A DNA stretch of 64,000 nucleotides, taken from NCBI GenBank assembly GCA_958298945.1, contig OY282609.1, forward strand, positions 61,414,220-61,478,219. Direction: 5' to 3'. Each line of letters begins with the position of its first letter. Positions within the stretch are counted from its first letter, which is position 1. Position numbers and translations under genes: made by a program. The notes beneath the pieces were generated by a model that made no database searches, was not told where the DNA came from, and saw nothing but the letters and a program-made list of their open reading frames with translations. Positions 36,729 through 47,334 of this stretch are shown in pieces. The DNA is from Atherix ibis (taxonomy: Eukaryota > Arthropoda > Insecta > Diptera > Athericidae).

Positions 36729-37679
36729 TATAACAAAGCTAGTCCGCAATAAAAAACTACTTCCACAATTTTTTAAATATTATTTATTTACGTTTTTTAT
36801 ATGGAAATAATAAAAAACAATATAAATATTTTATATTTTTATATATAGCAACAAACACTTATTTTTTAAAAAATATTCTAATGATAAATAAAATTGATTA
36901 CAACTAAATTAACATTTTGCATTTAAATATTTTTGGACATTTTCATTTTTTAATTATTTCTTTCATTTTTTAAATATGTGATAATATATTTAAATAATAA
37001 TAATTATTATTTTCATTTTTTTTAAAATTATATATTTAAGTAAAAACAAATTCTTATGTTTGGAAGCTTTGTTTTTAGAACATATTTCAAATCACTTTAA
37101 CGAATTATTCTATTTTTGACTCTCTTTACAAATTAAAAAATACAAAAAATATAGTAATGACTATTTTTTTAATCAAATAATAATATGTGAATTTTTACTT
37201 TCATGCACTGATTTTCTTAAAGCACTTTTGCTCAAGAGTAGCAAAAATTATACTGAAAACACGAGTAATATCAGCTGGCTACTTGTTGATAGATAAGAGA
37301 GGAATCGATCGCTAGCTGATGATTAGGGCAGGAAAAGAGACTTGAACAAATTGATTCGCAATTATTGAAGATCAAGTCTTTTTTTCTTAACTTCTCTTGT
37401 TTGTTTGTTTGTATGTGTATGTAAGGCAAAAATTATTCTATCATGTGTGGAAATGCATATTTATCTGGGTTTGAGAACCATTTCTGGATTTTTGTATTTT
37501 ATAATTCAAAGTGTCAAACAAAAACTTTGTATTAAGTACAAATATTTCTTAAATATTACTAAAACTGACAAAATTCAAATCTCACCTAAGATAATTGAAA
37601 ATCTATATTCAGAGAATTAAATCTTTATATAAATTAATTGCTAATTATTGAAATTGAAAAAGAACAAGATTGAAACATA
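36729..37679. other. AT-rich non-coding stretch
   Basis: Very A/T-rich, with no gene or repeat that I can support. Confidence 0.55.
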
Positions 37680-38101
37680 TACAAAAATAACCGAACTTTA
37701 TATTTAAATCATACAACATGCAGCGCCATCTATTGAAAATTTTACATGACAGATGTGAAAGTTACAACCATTACAATAAAAGAAAAAGTGTGCTAATGTT
37801 ACAAAACAAAAAAGAGCAAACATAAAATTTTGTGTTAAACTTGAAAAAAAAAAATTCGCTGAGACATACGAATTGATGGAAAAAGTTTATGGCGATGATT
37901 GTATATGTCGTACTCAAGTTTATACGTGGTTTACACGATTTAAAAATGGTCGTGAGGATTGAAAGGAGAACCTAAGGTCATCCGATTTACATGAATTTAG
38001 GTGCGTTTGAAAGATCATTTTAATAATGCAAATTTTCAATAGATGGCGCTGCATGATGTATGATTTAAAAATAAGTTCGGTTATTTTTTGGACACACTGT
38101 G
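37680..38101 (+). mobile_element. Family H mariner deletion derivative, N-terminal type
   Basis: The right end reads GGACACACTGT like the family H copy at 22.82 kb; the left end has lost its outer 13 bases and starts within AAAAATAACCGAAC. The subterminal block GCAGCGCCATCTATTGAAAA on the left is inverted on the right (CAATAGATGGCGCTGC). The + strand keeps a transposase N-terminus: IKFCVKL, FAETYELMEKVYGDDCICRT, VYTWFTRFKNGRED, then a stop and the deletion joint. It is complementary to the 22.82-kb copy, which keeps the C-terminus. Confidence 0.85.
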
Positions 38102-38778
38102 TATGATGACTTGTCTTATTGTTAATATTTATAGAAGTTATAATATAACTTATAAAATGACTGATTTTAAATAAAATAGAATCGAAAATATGATTCTTTA
38201 GCAGATTTATGAAAAATTGAAATAATTTTAAAATTGTTTAAAAAATATTCTCCAATTTTGATAATTGGGCAATAAATATGCATACACATGTACTGAATAT
38301 ATGAATTTGGAGAGATAATATACATTGTTTACCAAAATCCATATATTGAATTGAATACAATGTGGAGCTGTTTATTTTGGAACACTGCAGTACACGGGTT
38401 TTCCTATCGCCCGCGTTTGGTAGCGTGGGATACAAACACATCTCAATGCTATCAGAAATTTTTTTTTTTAATTACCAGATGAGAATATTTAATTATATTC
38501 ATATTAACCTATTACTTCAAATCATTTTTTAGTGCGCATTTTATACAAATAACTTTCATTTATTTTTGATGCTCATTGCAAACCAACTGGTTGCAAAATT
38601 CGTAATACTTTCTTGTTCTCTTGCACATTTTGTCTAAAACACAGACAACATACTATGTATGATTATAGTCGTCTTTGATTTGCGGTAAATTAGTCTTTCC
38701 ATAAACTTTATTATCATAATGCATTTTCACTTGTTTGTAAAAGCAATGAAACTTCTTTTTTCTGTTCCGTTTTAAATA

Positions 38779-40045
38779 TAGGGTTTTCCAATTAGAGTGA
38801 TATGATTTCTAAGTGACGTTTCGGCCATTTGTAATATGTCAAGATGTCCTTTTTCTTCATTGTATTCAGTAATGTTTACAATTTTATCATGGAAAGATAT
38901 ACGTAAGAACAATGTTTACAAATTATTCTATTTTAATATCAAAATAATCGTTCTCCAATTGCAAGTTTTCGTGCGCTTTTGCCATTTTATGGTCGTAATA
39001 ATCGTCCAACTGTACTCGCTATTCGTCGAATTGTTAAAAATTTCGAGCGTACATTTTTTTTTACATAATATTCAAGTGTCAATAAGACAAAGAACCACTC
39101 GAAGTAATGAAAATATTTCTGCCGTTCAGACAAGTGTTGCTGAAGACCGCAATTTGTCGATTCAAAGACGTTCTCAAGAATTGGGACTGTCTCAAACCAC
39201 AACCTGGGGGATTTTGAGAAAGGATTTGGGCTTGCATCTGTATAAAATTATTATCACTCAAGAACTGAAGCCATTGGACCATCGTTAACGTCGCGAATTT
39301 GCTGATTTTGTCTTGGAACAATTTGAAAACGATAACGATTTTGTTAAGAAAATCATCTTCTCCGATGAGGCTCACTTTCATCTGAGTGATACGGTAAATA
39401 AACAAAACTGTCGATTCTGGTGCAAAGAAAATCCACAAATTATTCATGAACCCCCATTACATTCACCTAAATTGACAGTTTGGTGTGGTTTTTGGTCTGG
39501 TAGAATCATCGGTCTGTAATTCTTTTGAAATGAAGCTGGTAACAGCGTTACTGTCAATGGAGAGCGGTATAGATCGATGATAACCAACTTTTTATGGCCG
39601 AAATTGGAAGCAGTTGATCTTGCCAACATCTGGTTCCAACAAGACGGGGCTACGTGCCACACAGCACGTGCAACAACCGAATTATTGCGAGAAAAGTTTG
39701 GAGATTCGATTATTTCAAGAAATTGTGTCATTGAATGGTCTCCAAGAAGTTGTGATTTAATACCATTAGACTATTTATTGTCGGGTTATTTGAAGTCATT
39801 GGTATTTAGCAATAAACCGGACTCTCTTCAAGCTTTAGAAGTCAATATTGAACGTGCTATTCATAACATACGACTTGATTGAAAGAGAAAAAGTGCTCGA
39901 AAATTGGGTTAATCGAATTCGTTCCTGCAAAAAAAGTCGTGGAGGCCATTTGAATGATATCTTATTCAGAACTTAATTGTATCGATTGAACTTCACATTA
40001 AATAAAAAACATTTGAATTTCCTTAACTTTTTTTGGAAAACCCTA
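38779..40045 (+). mobile_element. Family F (DD41D) mariner, copy 2
   Basis: 1267 bp with good terminal repeats, TAGGGTTTTCCAA at the left and (reversed) TAGGGTTTTCCAA at the right, each flanked by TA. It sits in the piggyBac-like element. It carries the better preserved family F transposase on +. Confidence 0.92.
38889..39976 (+). pseudogene. DD41D Tc1/mariner transposase pseudogene, copy 2
   Basis: Start region at 38889 (MERYT-type, here frameshifted). From 39076 the frame reads VSIRQRTTRSNENISAVQTSV, NLSIQRRSQELGLSQTTTWG, LGLHLYKI-ITQELKPLDHR and stop. Then LEQFENDNDF precedes FSDEAHFHLSDTVNKQNCRF (first Asp kept) and LTVWCGFWSGRIIG, two stops, SVTVNGERYRSMITNFLWP, WFQQDGATCHTA (second Asp) and RSCDLIPLDYLLSGY (third Asp). 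There are 41 residues between the last two Asp, so this belongs to the DD41D class. It ends with further stops and GHLNDILFRT-like codons. It is inactive, but all three catalytic Asp codons survive. Confidence 0.88.
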
Positions 40046-40139
40046 TATTTACATACAAACTCTGGCGGAATATCTCTTTTATCTTTTCTTATAGCATAGA
40101 AAGTTTGACATCTTTCATAAGATCCATTACTAGAGAAAA

Positions 40140-40980
40140 ACTAGTAAACCAGTCGCCAAGTCTCTTTTACCATATATGTTAGCCGCTTGACAATATCTAC
40201 TGGTATATTGGACACGTAATAAGGACCTTTTGGTTGGATTCCTGTATATATTGTTTTTAAATCTTGGAAAGCGAACAACTTGAAGACGTACTTGGCCAAT
40301 TTTGACGGTATATATATTGTATAAAAGGACATCATCTTCTAAATGCTAAGATCTGTTCGTCAACAGTATGACATGATTCAGGAACCATGTCTTAAACTGC
40401 TTTAAACCCAGTACCTTCTGTATTTCAATAATCCTTAGCCTGTTGCCATCCATACTTCTAGATTCGCCGTAAATGCAGAATTCCGCAAAGGGGCTTTATT
40501 TCGCACACATCTGTAGGTTTATCATATATTTCTCCCTTGTATTTTGCTTGCACATAGTTTATATATACACTAGTGCATTCAACAACAATTTCTACGATAA
40601 TTTCGCTTAGGAAACAAAAGAGATATTGAGAATTAGTTTTTGTATTTACAGGACCTGACTGAAAGTTGCAAATATTGGATGCTCTTGTTCTTGTAGCCCT
40701 ATTACACTGTTTTTTCAAGTGTATAGTACCATCTTTCCGATTATAAAATAACGTTACAATATTGTTTTCATTTTCTCTGCTTTCTTCAGTTCCTTCTCCA
40801 CTTTCGTCGATTGTTCTGATTCACTGCTGGGGTCACTTTCATGTAAAGAATTTCCATCATTTTCTGCAGGATCAACTCTCAATTGACTTCTTCTTCGTCA
40901 CTATTCAGCTCTTCTAGCCACTTTTTACATTGATTCGGGTTACTAATAAGATAAAAGTTAGCATGGGATACAAATGTATC
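40140..40980 (-). pseudogene. piggyBac-like transposase remnant (DDE_Tnp_1_7 type)
   Basis: Read on - in several frames: an acidic N-terminus ELNSDEEEVN near 40.9 kb; then NRATRTRASNICNFQSGPVN, YLFCFLSEIIVEIVVECTSV and YKGEIYDKPTDVCEIKPLCG, which follows the piggyBac pattern of a xGPxN start, FxSxEIIxxIVxxTN and xDxxEIxAxxGLL; after a damaged stretch, MSFYTIYIPSKLAKYVFKLF, the KPAKYGIK-type segment, then DLKTIYTGIQP. The C-terminal part is missing. Multiple stops and frame breaks show long decay. Confidence 0.75.
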
Positions 40981-41091
40981 CCACGGAAAAACAATGTCTT
41001 TTTTTTATAAGGTCTCTCAGACAACAGCCAGAAGCCATTATGTGGCGCCACGACCATGAGGCCATTTGGCGACTTAATGTTACGTATGGGC

Positions 41092-41255
41092 TAGTATTGC
41101 CAACTTGCCTAATGAAACTAGGTCGGTAGTTAGTTGGAAGGAGTAATTAGAAGTGGGTAAATTTTATGGAGCATATTAGTTACCTTCAGAAAATTAACTT
41201 GGGAAAGGAGTTGTTGGATCTAGGAGGTCCTATGCCTAAGTGATATTCATTTAAA
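41092..41255 (+). repeat. Dispersed repeat R1, copy 2
   Basis: Direct-orientation match to 17786-17935 with shared blocks CCTAATGAAACT, AATTAGAAGTGG and TTCAGAAAATTAAC. It lies within the presumed piggyBac-like element, just inside its right end. Confidence 0.7.
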
Positions 41256-41535
41256 ATATGGTGAGGGGGGGGGGGTCTGTGAGTTCAACGCCTTCGGAAT
41301 TGCACAAAAGTTGGTTGCCGAATTCTGAGTAGTTTGATTTTAGACCGGAAAAAAATGTTGATAGCTCAAAATCAATAACACGAAAACTCAACCACACTGC
41401 GTGCAGGTAAAAATACTGAGTGCTAAGGTTACATGGAGCTGTCTTCACCAGTTGCAAGACTAGCGCGCGCAAATACATTTTCAACAAAGGTGGAATACGT
41501 ATGAATCCCACGCGCGTAATTCAGGGTTAAAGAGG

Positions 41536-42250
41536 GCGTCAGTTATTTTTTTTTTATTAATTTTATTACTTTATTATTATAAAAATATAACAAAAATTTA
41601 AAATACAATAAAATTCATTAACATTTTCAATAGAATTTCTAAAGATTACAGTTTAAATACTGTAAAAGGTGTTTTTTTTTTGTATTGAAATCATAGTATT
41701 TTTAAAACCAGTAGTATTGTTTTAATTGTTTTAACCAAAAGTATTATTTGTATTGTTTTTTTTTTCTATAAAAAAGCAAAAGTTGTTCGGTTTGATGTGA
41801 TATTTTTGATCACAGCACTCTTTTTAAAGAGTCCTCAACTTTCGATAGAATATATAATTAAATGTCATGTTCAATATATCAAATTGAAATACTATCAATT
41901 TTAATATAAAATTTTATTTAATCTATGGAAATATGAACCCTGGTTTTATATACTCAGAAATTAATAACTACAATGTCGAACCAATCATATGATTTATGTA
42001 AACTACAATACTTGAAAATTCCCTGTCATTATTGTATACTATAATCAAATTTGATATGGATATACAGATAAACTTAAAGAAAAGACCGGCAGGTTAGTTA
42101 AAACCAACACTTTTCAAATCATATAATTTTAAATTACATACTAAAAAAGTAATAACTACGATTAATACTAAATATCATTATTCTGATCAAATCTGTTCAA
42201 TATAATGTTGAACAATATTTAAAGAAATAAGCAAATATTATTAATATATA
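41536..42250. other. AT-rich non-coding spacer
   Basis: Nothing beyond A/T runs between the piggyBac-like element and the family C mariner. Confidence 0.55.
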
Positions 42251-43526
42251 CGAAGGTCATTCAACAAGTACTTAGCCTACAAAAGAAAAACGAAAATTTT
42301 GGAAAGGTGGCAATTTATTTTTCCACATAATCTCCTTCAAGCTCGATACACTTGTCCCAGCGATGCTCTAACTTTTTTTACCCGTCCAAAAAATACATTT
42401 TCTCGAGGGAAGCAAAATAGGCCTCCGTGGCGACGATGACCTCCTCATTCGACCCAAATCTATTCCCGGCGAGTGATTTTTTCAGGTTTAGAAACAAAAA
42501 GTAGTCACAGGGGGCCAAATCTGGAGAGTACGGTGGATGGGGCAGCAATTCGTAGCGCAATTCGACCAATTTGGCCATGGAGACGGCGGAGGTGTGATCC
42601 GGCGCGTTGTCGTGGTAGAACAGCACTTTTTTCTTCGCAAGGCGGGGCCGCTTTTTCTTCAATTCGACGTCAAATCGGCCCAATAAGACAGCATAGTAGC
42701 GCCCCGTGATTGTTTTACCCTTCTCGAGGTAATCGATGTGGATCACACCTTGTGAATCCCAGAAAACGGTGGCCATCAGCTTTCCGGCCGATCGAACAGT
42801 TTTCGCCTTCTTCGGAGCACGTTCGCCGGGTGAAGTCCACTGTTTCGACTGTTCCTTGGTCTCTGGTGTGTACCAGTGAATCCATGTTTCGTCGACGGTC
42901 ACGAAACGACGCAAGAACTCCACTGGATTGTGCTGAAACAGCGCCAAACACGTCGCCGATGTGGTCTCACGGTTGCGCTTGTTTTCCGGTGTGAGCAAAC
43001 GCGGCACCCATCGCACCGACACCTTTCTCATGCCCAGTTCTTCGTGTAGAATATGATGTACCATTCCTACTGCGATGCCCACAGTCTCAGCTATCTCGTG
43101 AACCTTCAATCGATGGTCTGCCAACACGAGATCGTGGACTTTTTTAACGTTTTCCTCCGTAGCAGCCGTTTTCGGGGCACCTGGGCAAAAACCGACGTGC
43201 GGCCACGAACAAACTCGTTGAACCAATTCCTGACGGTCGTCATCGAAGGAGAAGAGTCACTTTATACAGCATCCAAGCGATCTTTGATTTCGCTGTGCGT
43301 TTTCCCTTCCAAAAACAAGAATCAAATCACCGAACGATATTGTTCTTTTTCCATTTTTGTGCAACCGACCGACACGCTCGCTTTCAAAGGCTCTCAAAAC
43401 AAAACTAATAAAGGGAATCGACTGAAACTTTGACAGTAGGCTACTTTGTACTGCACGATGGTAAAATTCTTTTGTGACAGCAGTTCCATCGGGCAGTGAG
43501 GCTAAGTACTTGTTGAATGACCCTCG
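42251..43526 (-). mobile_element. Family C mariner, full-length copy 1
   Basis: 1276 bp between TA dinucleotides, with terminal repeats CGAAGGTCATTCAACAAGTA and (reversed) CGAGGGTCATTCAACAAGTA. It is markedly more GC-rich than its surroundings, which suggests recent arrival. Very similar along its length to the copy at 60.73 kb. Confidence 0.95.
42315..43354 (-). pseudogene. Family C mariner transposase, copy 1, few disabling changes
   Basis: Start at 43354 (MEKEQYRSVI), in the style of mariner transposases of about 345 codons. Two in-frame stops lie in the first HTH (after SVI, and after DRLDAV), and a deletion shifts the frame before the PRPGAPKTAATEENV segment. From about 43205 the frame is open: VHEIAETVGIAVGMVHHILH (second HTH), WVPRLLTPENK, TVDETWIHW (first Asp), WTSPGERAPKKAK, FYHDNAPDH (second Asp), PPYSPDLAPCDYFLF (third Asp). 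There are 34 residues between the last two Asp. A single change then makes GGG-TAA, truncating about 22 residues. All three catalytic Asp codons survive. Confidence 0.92.
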
Positions 43527-44846
43527 TATATATAGGACGAAAATTTTGAATACAGATTATTTTCAGAAAGTTTAAGTATGTACTTTACGGAACTATATTT
43601 TATTACTCAAAGGATCAGCATTCATTGCTTTTTTTTGTAATTTAAATAAAATCAATATTATTTTTTCTTGGATAAATATAACAAATTATTTTTAATAAGT
43701 TTAATTTTAAATTTTAAAATAGAAAATATAGTTTATAAATGAAAACACCTTAAGTCGCAAAAACTTCTTTAGAATTAAGATCTTGTGAGCTGAAGGATAT
43801 TTTGCAGGTCAAAATGCTAACATGCTTGATCAAATCTAATAGAACGTGGTAAGACTTTGATTGAGGGAGGCACGTTTTTCATACGTCCCTCTATAAAATA
43901 ATATGAAGAAATCGGAATAGACAAAAGATCAGCAAATTGATCACTTAAAAAGTGGAGACAGATCCTTTGGTGTGATGAGTAACACATTTGAAATTTTTGG
44001 GTCTAAAAGACGCACGTTTCGTCGTCGATATGCTGGTGGGGAAAACGCTGAATAGCTGCGTCATTGCTTATATAAGATATAGTAGAGGGAATGTTATGCT
44101 TACGTGATATTTATAAGGAGATCTTTTTGGAATAACATGAAAACTTACAAAAGAACACTGAAAAAAAGAAAGACAAATACATGCTTTCCATCGGGAAAAA
44201 GAGTTTTGGCAAATGACTTTACCTTCAGCAGAATAATAACTGAAGTAAGCACACTTCTCACCTGTAGTTATCATTATTTAAAGAGGATGATATGACCGCT
44301 ACCACCCTTTCCGATCGAATATTTATGGGACTAGTCCGACCGAAAACTGAAGGGCAAAAAACCAATATGGCAACTGGAGCTCTGAGCAATGGTTCTTAAA
44401 AATTTGAAATTAATCTGCAAACTTTGGAAAAATTGCTTAAAACAAAGCCAAAGTTTTGTAGAAGAGTTATTTAGGTAAATAGTAGTTTTTTTTTTTTTTT
44501 TTTGATGAGAAATATTAATTTTTATTTTCAAGAAGTATTTATTCAAGAAAAAATTCTACTTCTACAGCCACGCAGCAACAGAATGTTGTCCATCGAGTAC
44601 AATATTAACAATATTCGATATATAATTTTTGCTCAGCTTTAAGAATATTTAGATATAAAATACTTTACATAAATTTGTTTATATAAGATCCAAAAACATA
44701 AAATAAAATAATTTTTCAAGTAATTGATTATGCCTTATTCTGAGATACATTAAATTATATTATTTTATATTATGTAAGTTGCATTAGTACGTCAATGAAA
44801 TTATATGGCACAAGATTTTTAGTAATTAATTTACTTCTACAATGCA
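43527..44846. other. AT-rich non-coding spacer
   Basis: Open frames at 44.07-44.30 kb exist on both strands but show no domain and no splice or promoter signal that I trust. There is a T run at about 44487-44504. Confidence 0.5.
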
Positions 44847-44852
44847 TTTATT
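44847..44852 (-). promoter_or_regulatory. Poly(A) signal AATAAA of the 353-aa gene
   Basis: AATAAA on -, about 50 bases past the stop codon of the 353-codon frame. This supports a real transcript ending here. Confidence 0.6.
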
Positions 44853-44901
44853 GACAACCTAGGTAATAGTTTTAGTATAAAAATCTTTTAGTTAATATAT
44901 A

Positions 44902-45963
44902 CTAGTAGCAGTTAGTTTTCATAAAACGCTTCCTACAAGATGATTTATATCCTGAGCTGGTAGATGATTGTAATGATGCATTTTGTTGTGATCGTTTACA
45001 ATACCGGTTAAATCGAGATGAACTGGAATCATCCAAATCGGTATTGCTAGTACTTGATGAACTAGGCTCGCGTTTTATTTTGATCGACTTTGTAACTAGG
45101 CGATTCGAACGTTTATATTGGGAGTCAACGGTTGAATTTTTGTTGATAGATATTCCTTTTACAGGACTATGGGATCTTTTAGAATTCCTTTTAGATTCTC
45201 TTTGACAATTTTTTGGTGATTGCTTTTGTTTCGAAGAACACGACGATTGTGTATGTAATTCTTCCACAGAACGACGTCCCGTAAGTCTCTTATATCTTGT
45301 TGCATAAGTATTTAATATACTGGAACTTGAAGATCCAAACGCCTCATGAGTTTTTGCGGAACCTTGGTATCTAGGAAAGTTGCTACAATTTTCAATAGTT
45401 CTCTTTACTTTTATGTGCTTCATCATCACCTGCCATTTCAGATGTAAATGTTCCTTTTTATCGTAGCGAGGCATTAAATGTGATGGAAGTAGTCGATAAC
45501 ATTTAGGATTTTCAGCACGATTTTTATAACAATAATTTTCCTTCTTCTCTTCCAATATATAGAACGGTTTGCCCATACGATGCGGTGTATAATTAAGACA
45601 ATGTTGAGTTCTTTTCCATGAGTTCCTGTACATATCTATTTGTGGATAGACTCCATATCTCATAGTACTCGTATTTCTAATATTACGATCATTCGTTTTG
45701 TTATTGAATTTGCCATATGATTCTGACCCCACATATGGATCATTTGCTTGTAATGGAATTATTTGATTCCCTTTCTCCAATGTCTGTACTAGTTCCTCAA
45801 CTATTTCTCCATCTTCTCGCTCTTCATTAATTTCAATTTTTACAGGTAGTCGTACATCATCTAATCCACACGGAATATTATTAATTATTTCAAATGGGGA
45901 TTCGTCACAGGAACTATCACTTCTGATATTACCATTTTTTGAACTAATGGGCGAATAATCCAT
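44902..45963 (-). CDS. Single-exon gene for an unrecognised Ser/Lys/Arg-rich protein, 353 aa
   Basis: An intact frame of 353 codons, by far the longest non-transposon frame here, in very AT-rich DNA where such length is unlikely by chance. The start at 45963 (MDYSPISSKNG) has the context CATTATGG, and the gene ends CRKRFMKTNCY-TAG. The protein has an acidic segment (about 44-58, EINEEREDGEIVEE), a basic middle rich in Tyr, His and Lys (100-200), and a Ser/Lys/Arg-rich C-terminal half with Ser runs at 211-215, 301-304 and 313-316. Two short motifs fit the SUMO-acceptor pattern: VKIE (41-44) and IKRE (296-299). Basic clusters such as KRSNRLVTKSIKIKRE could be nuclear signals. I see no signal peptide, membrane segment or enzyme domain. 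A nuclear role is an inference only. It could be a nested gene in a host intron or a retrogene. Confidence 0.72.
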   Translation of the reverse strand: MDYSPISSKNGNIRSDSSCDESPFEIINNIPCGLDDVRLPVKIEINEEREDGEIVEELVQTLEKGNQIIPLQANDPYVGSESYGKFNNKTNDRNIRNTSTMRYGVYPQIDMYRNSWKRTQHCLNYTPHRMGKPFYILEEKKENYCYKNRAENPKCYRLLPSHLMPRYDKKEHLHLKWQVMMKHIKVKRTIENCSNFPRYQGSAKTHEAFGSSSSSILNTYATRYKRLTGRRSVEELHTQSSCSSKQKQSPKNCQRESKRNSKRSHSPVKGISINKNSTVDSQYKRSNRLVTKSIKIKREPSSSSTSNTDLDDSSSSRFNRYCKRSQQNASLQSSTSSGYKSSCRKRFMKTNCY

Positions 45964-46116
45964 AATGTAGAATATTTATTTTATATTTATTTCTAAGAAA
46001 ACCAATATCCTAATGTTAATCTGAAAAAAATTCTAGAATTGAAAAGAATTTAATTAAATTAATTGTGTAATTTTTTCAATCGGGAAAATATAATTTTTTT
46101 GTAATTATAAAAACTA

Positions 46117-47334
46117 CGAGGGTCGTTCAATAAGTCCTTAGAAAAAGATGGAAAAAAACTGTTTTTAAAAAAAAAATATTTTAGCTCTATAAAATACGAT
46201 TTCCGAAGTTCTGCAAAATACTCATCCGTTTGAGCAATGACGTCCTCGTTTGGAAGTGAACCGTCGTCCGCCAAGCCATTTCTTCAGATTGGGGAAAAGA
46301 AAATAGTCACTCGGGGCCAAATCTGGTGAATAAGGGGGATGCTGCAACAATTCCATTCTCAATTCCACAATTTTGGCCATGGAAACAGTGCAGGTGTTCA
46401 CACGCGCATTGTCCTGATGCAAGAGGATTTTTTTCTTCTTCAGATGGGGGCGTTTCTCTTTGATTTCCTCGCTCAACCGTTGCAATAACGACGCGTAATA
46501 CGCTCCTGTTATTGATTTTCCTTTTTCCAAGTAGTCGATAAAAATGATGCCCTGCGAATCCCAAAAGACCGTGGCCATCACCTTGCCGGCCGATGGCACA
46601 GTTTTTGCCTTCTTTGAAGCCCGTTCACCCTTGAAAATCCACTGTGATGACTGTCTCTTCGTTTTTGGAGTGTAGTAGTGTATCCAGGTTTCGTCCACAG
46701 TGACATATCAACGAAGGAATTCGGCAGGATTGCGATGAAAGAGTGCCCACATAGCCTCAGAGTCCACTACACGATTGCGCTTATTCTCCTCTGAGAGCAA
46801 ACGCGGCACCCATCTTGCCGAAATTTTGTTCACAGACAATTTTTCATGCAAAATTGAAGCGATTGTACCTTGTGATATGCCCGTGGCCTCAACTAATTCG
46901 TGCACTTTAATTCGCCGATCGTTCAAAATCAGATCATGGATTTTGTCGATGATTTCAGGAGTAGACACCTCAACTGGGCGTCCTGAACGATGTTCATCTT
47001 TTTTGGATGAACGGCCACGTTTAAATTTATTCACCCAATTGTAAACCGTCGTAAACACAGGTGCAGATGTGCCATGAACTGCATCCAACTCGGCTTTGAT
47101 TTCTTTCGGGCTTAAGCCTTTCAAATGGAGATGTTTGATGACAGCCCTAAACTCGCTTTTTTCCATTGTTATGCACAAATAAATGTCGTTAACTTTAATC
47201 GACGATAGAAATTGACCTACGCTATGGATCGAGCTGAAATTTTGACAGCTTTCCTGTCAATAATGCTACTTACAAAAAAAAAAACTACGAGCGCAATTTC
47301 TTAGATTTTCTAAGGACTTATTGAACGTTCCTCG
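46117..47334 (-). mobile_element. Family D mariner, near full length
   Basis: 1218 bp between TA dinucleotides, with ends CGAGGGTCGTTCAATAAGTC and (reversed) CGAGGAACGTTCAATAAGTC. It begins only about 150 bases upstream of the start of the 353-aa gene, so it bounds that gene's promoter region. Confidence 0.93.
46160..47166 (-). pseudogene. Family D mariner transposase, best-preserved in the window
   Basis: Start at 47166 (MEKSEFRAVIKHLHLKGLSP), HTH with SAPVFTTVYNWVNKFKRG, EHRSGRPVEVSTPEIIDKI, second HTH VHELVEATGISQGTIASILH, and WVPRLLSEENK. The frame is open for 156 codons to a single TGA after NPAEFLR, then continues in the same frame with VTVDETWIHYY (first Asp), LLHQDNARVNTC (second Asp) and PPYSPDLAPSDYFLF (third Asp; 34 between). 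One inserted base in RRFTS shifts the frame, and a deletion removes the segment before IELK. So only one stop, one insertion and one small deletion separate it from a normal-length mariner transposase; it is inactive as it stands. Confidence 0.92.

Larger units (their letters stand above)
38410..41533 (-). mobile_element. Degenerate piggyBac-like element interrupted by a family F mariner
   Basis: The right end is (reversed) CCCTGAATTACGCGCGTGGG directly next to TTAA, the piggyBac target. On the left, CCCGCGTTTGGTAGCGTGGG at 38410 faces inward and shares the GCGTGGGAT core, though the left TTAA is not present. A perfect 9-bp palindrome TGGGATACA/TGTATCCCA near 40954-40973 repeats that core internally. 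Between them lie a piggyBac-type transposase remnant on - (40140-40980) and a DD41D mariner insertion (38779-40045). The left boundary is tentative; repeat R1 at 41.1 kb lies inside. Confidence 0.65.

Noticed and set aside
42473..42994. Open frames of 78 and 94 codons on +
   Set aside because: They are antisense shadows of the family C transposase; the same frames recur at 60946-61482 in the second copy.
44467..44520. T run as a possible retroposon tail
   Set aside because: No retroposon body or target duplication is visible beside it.
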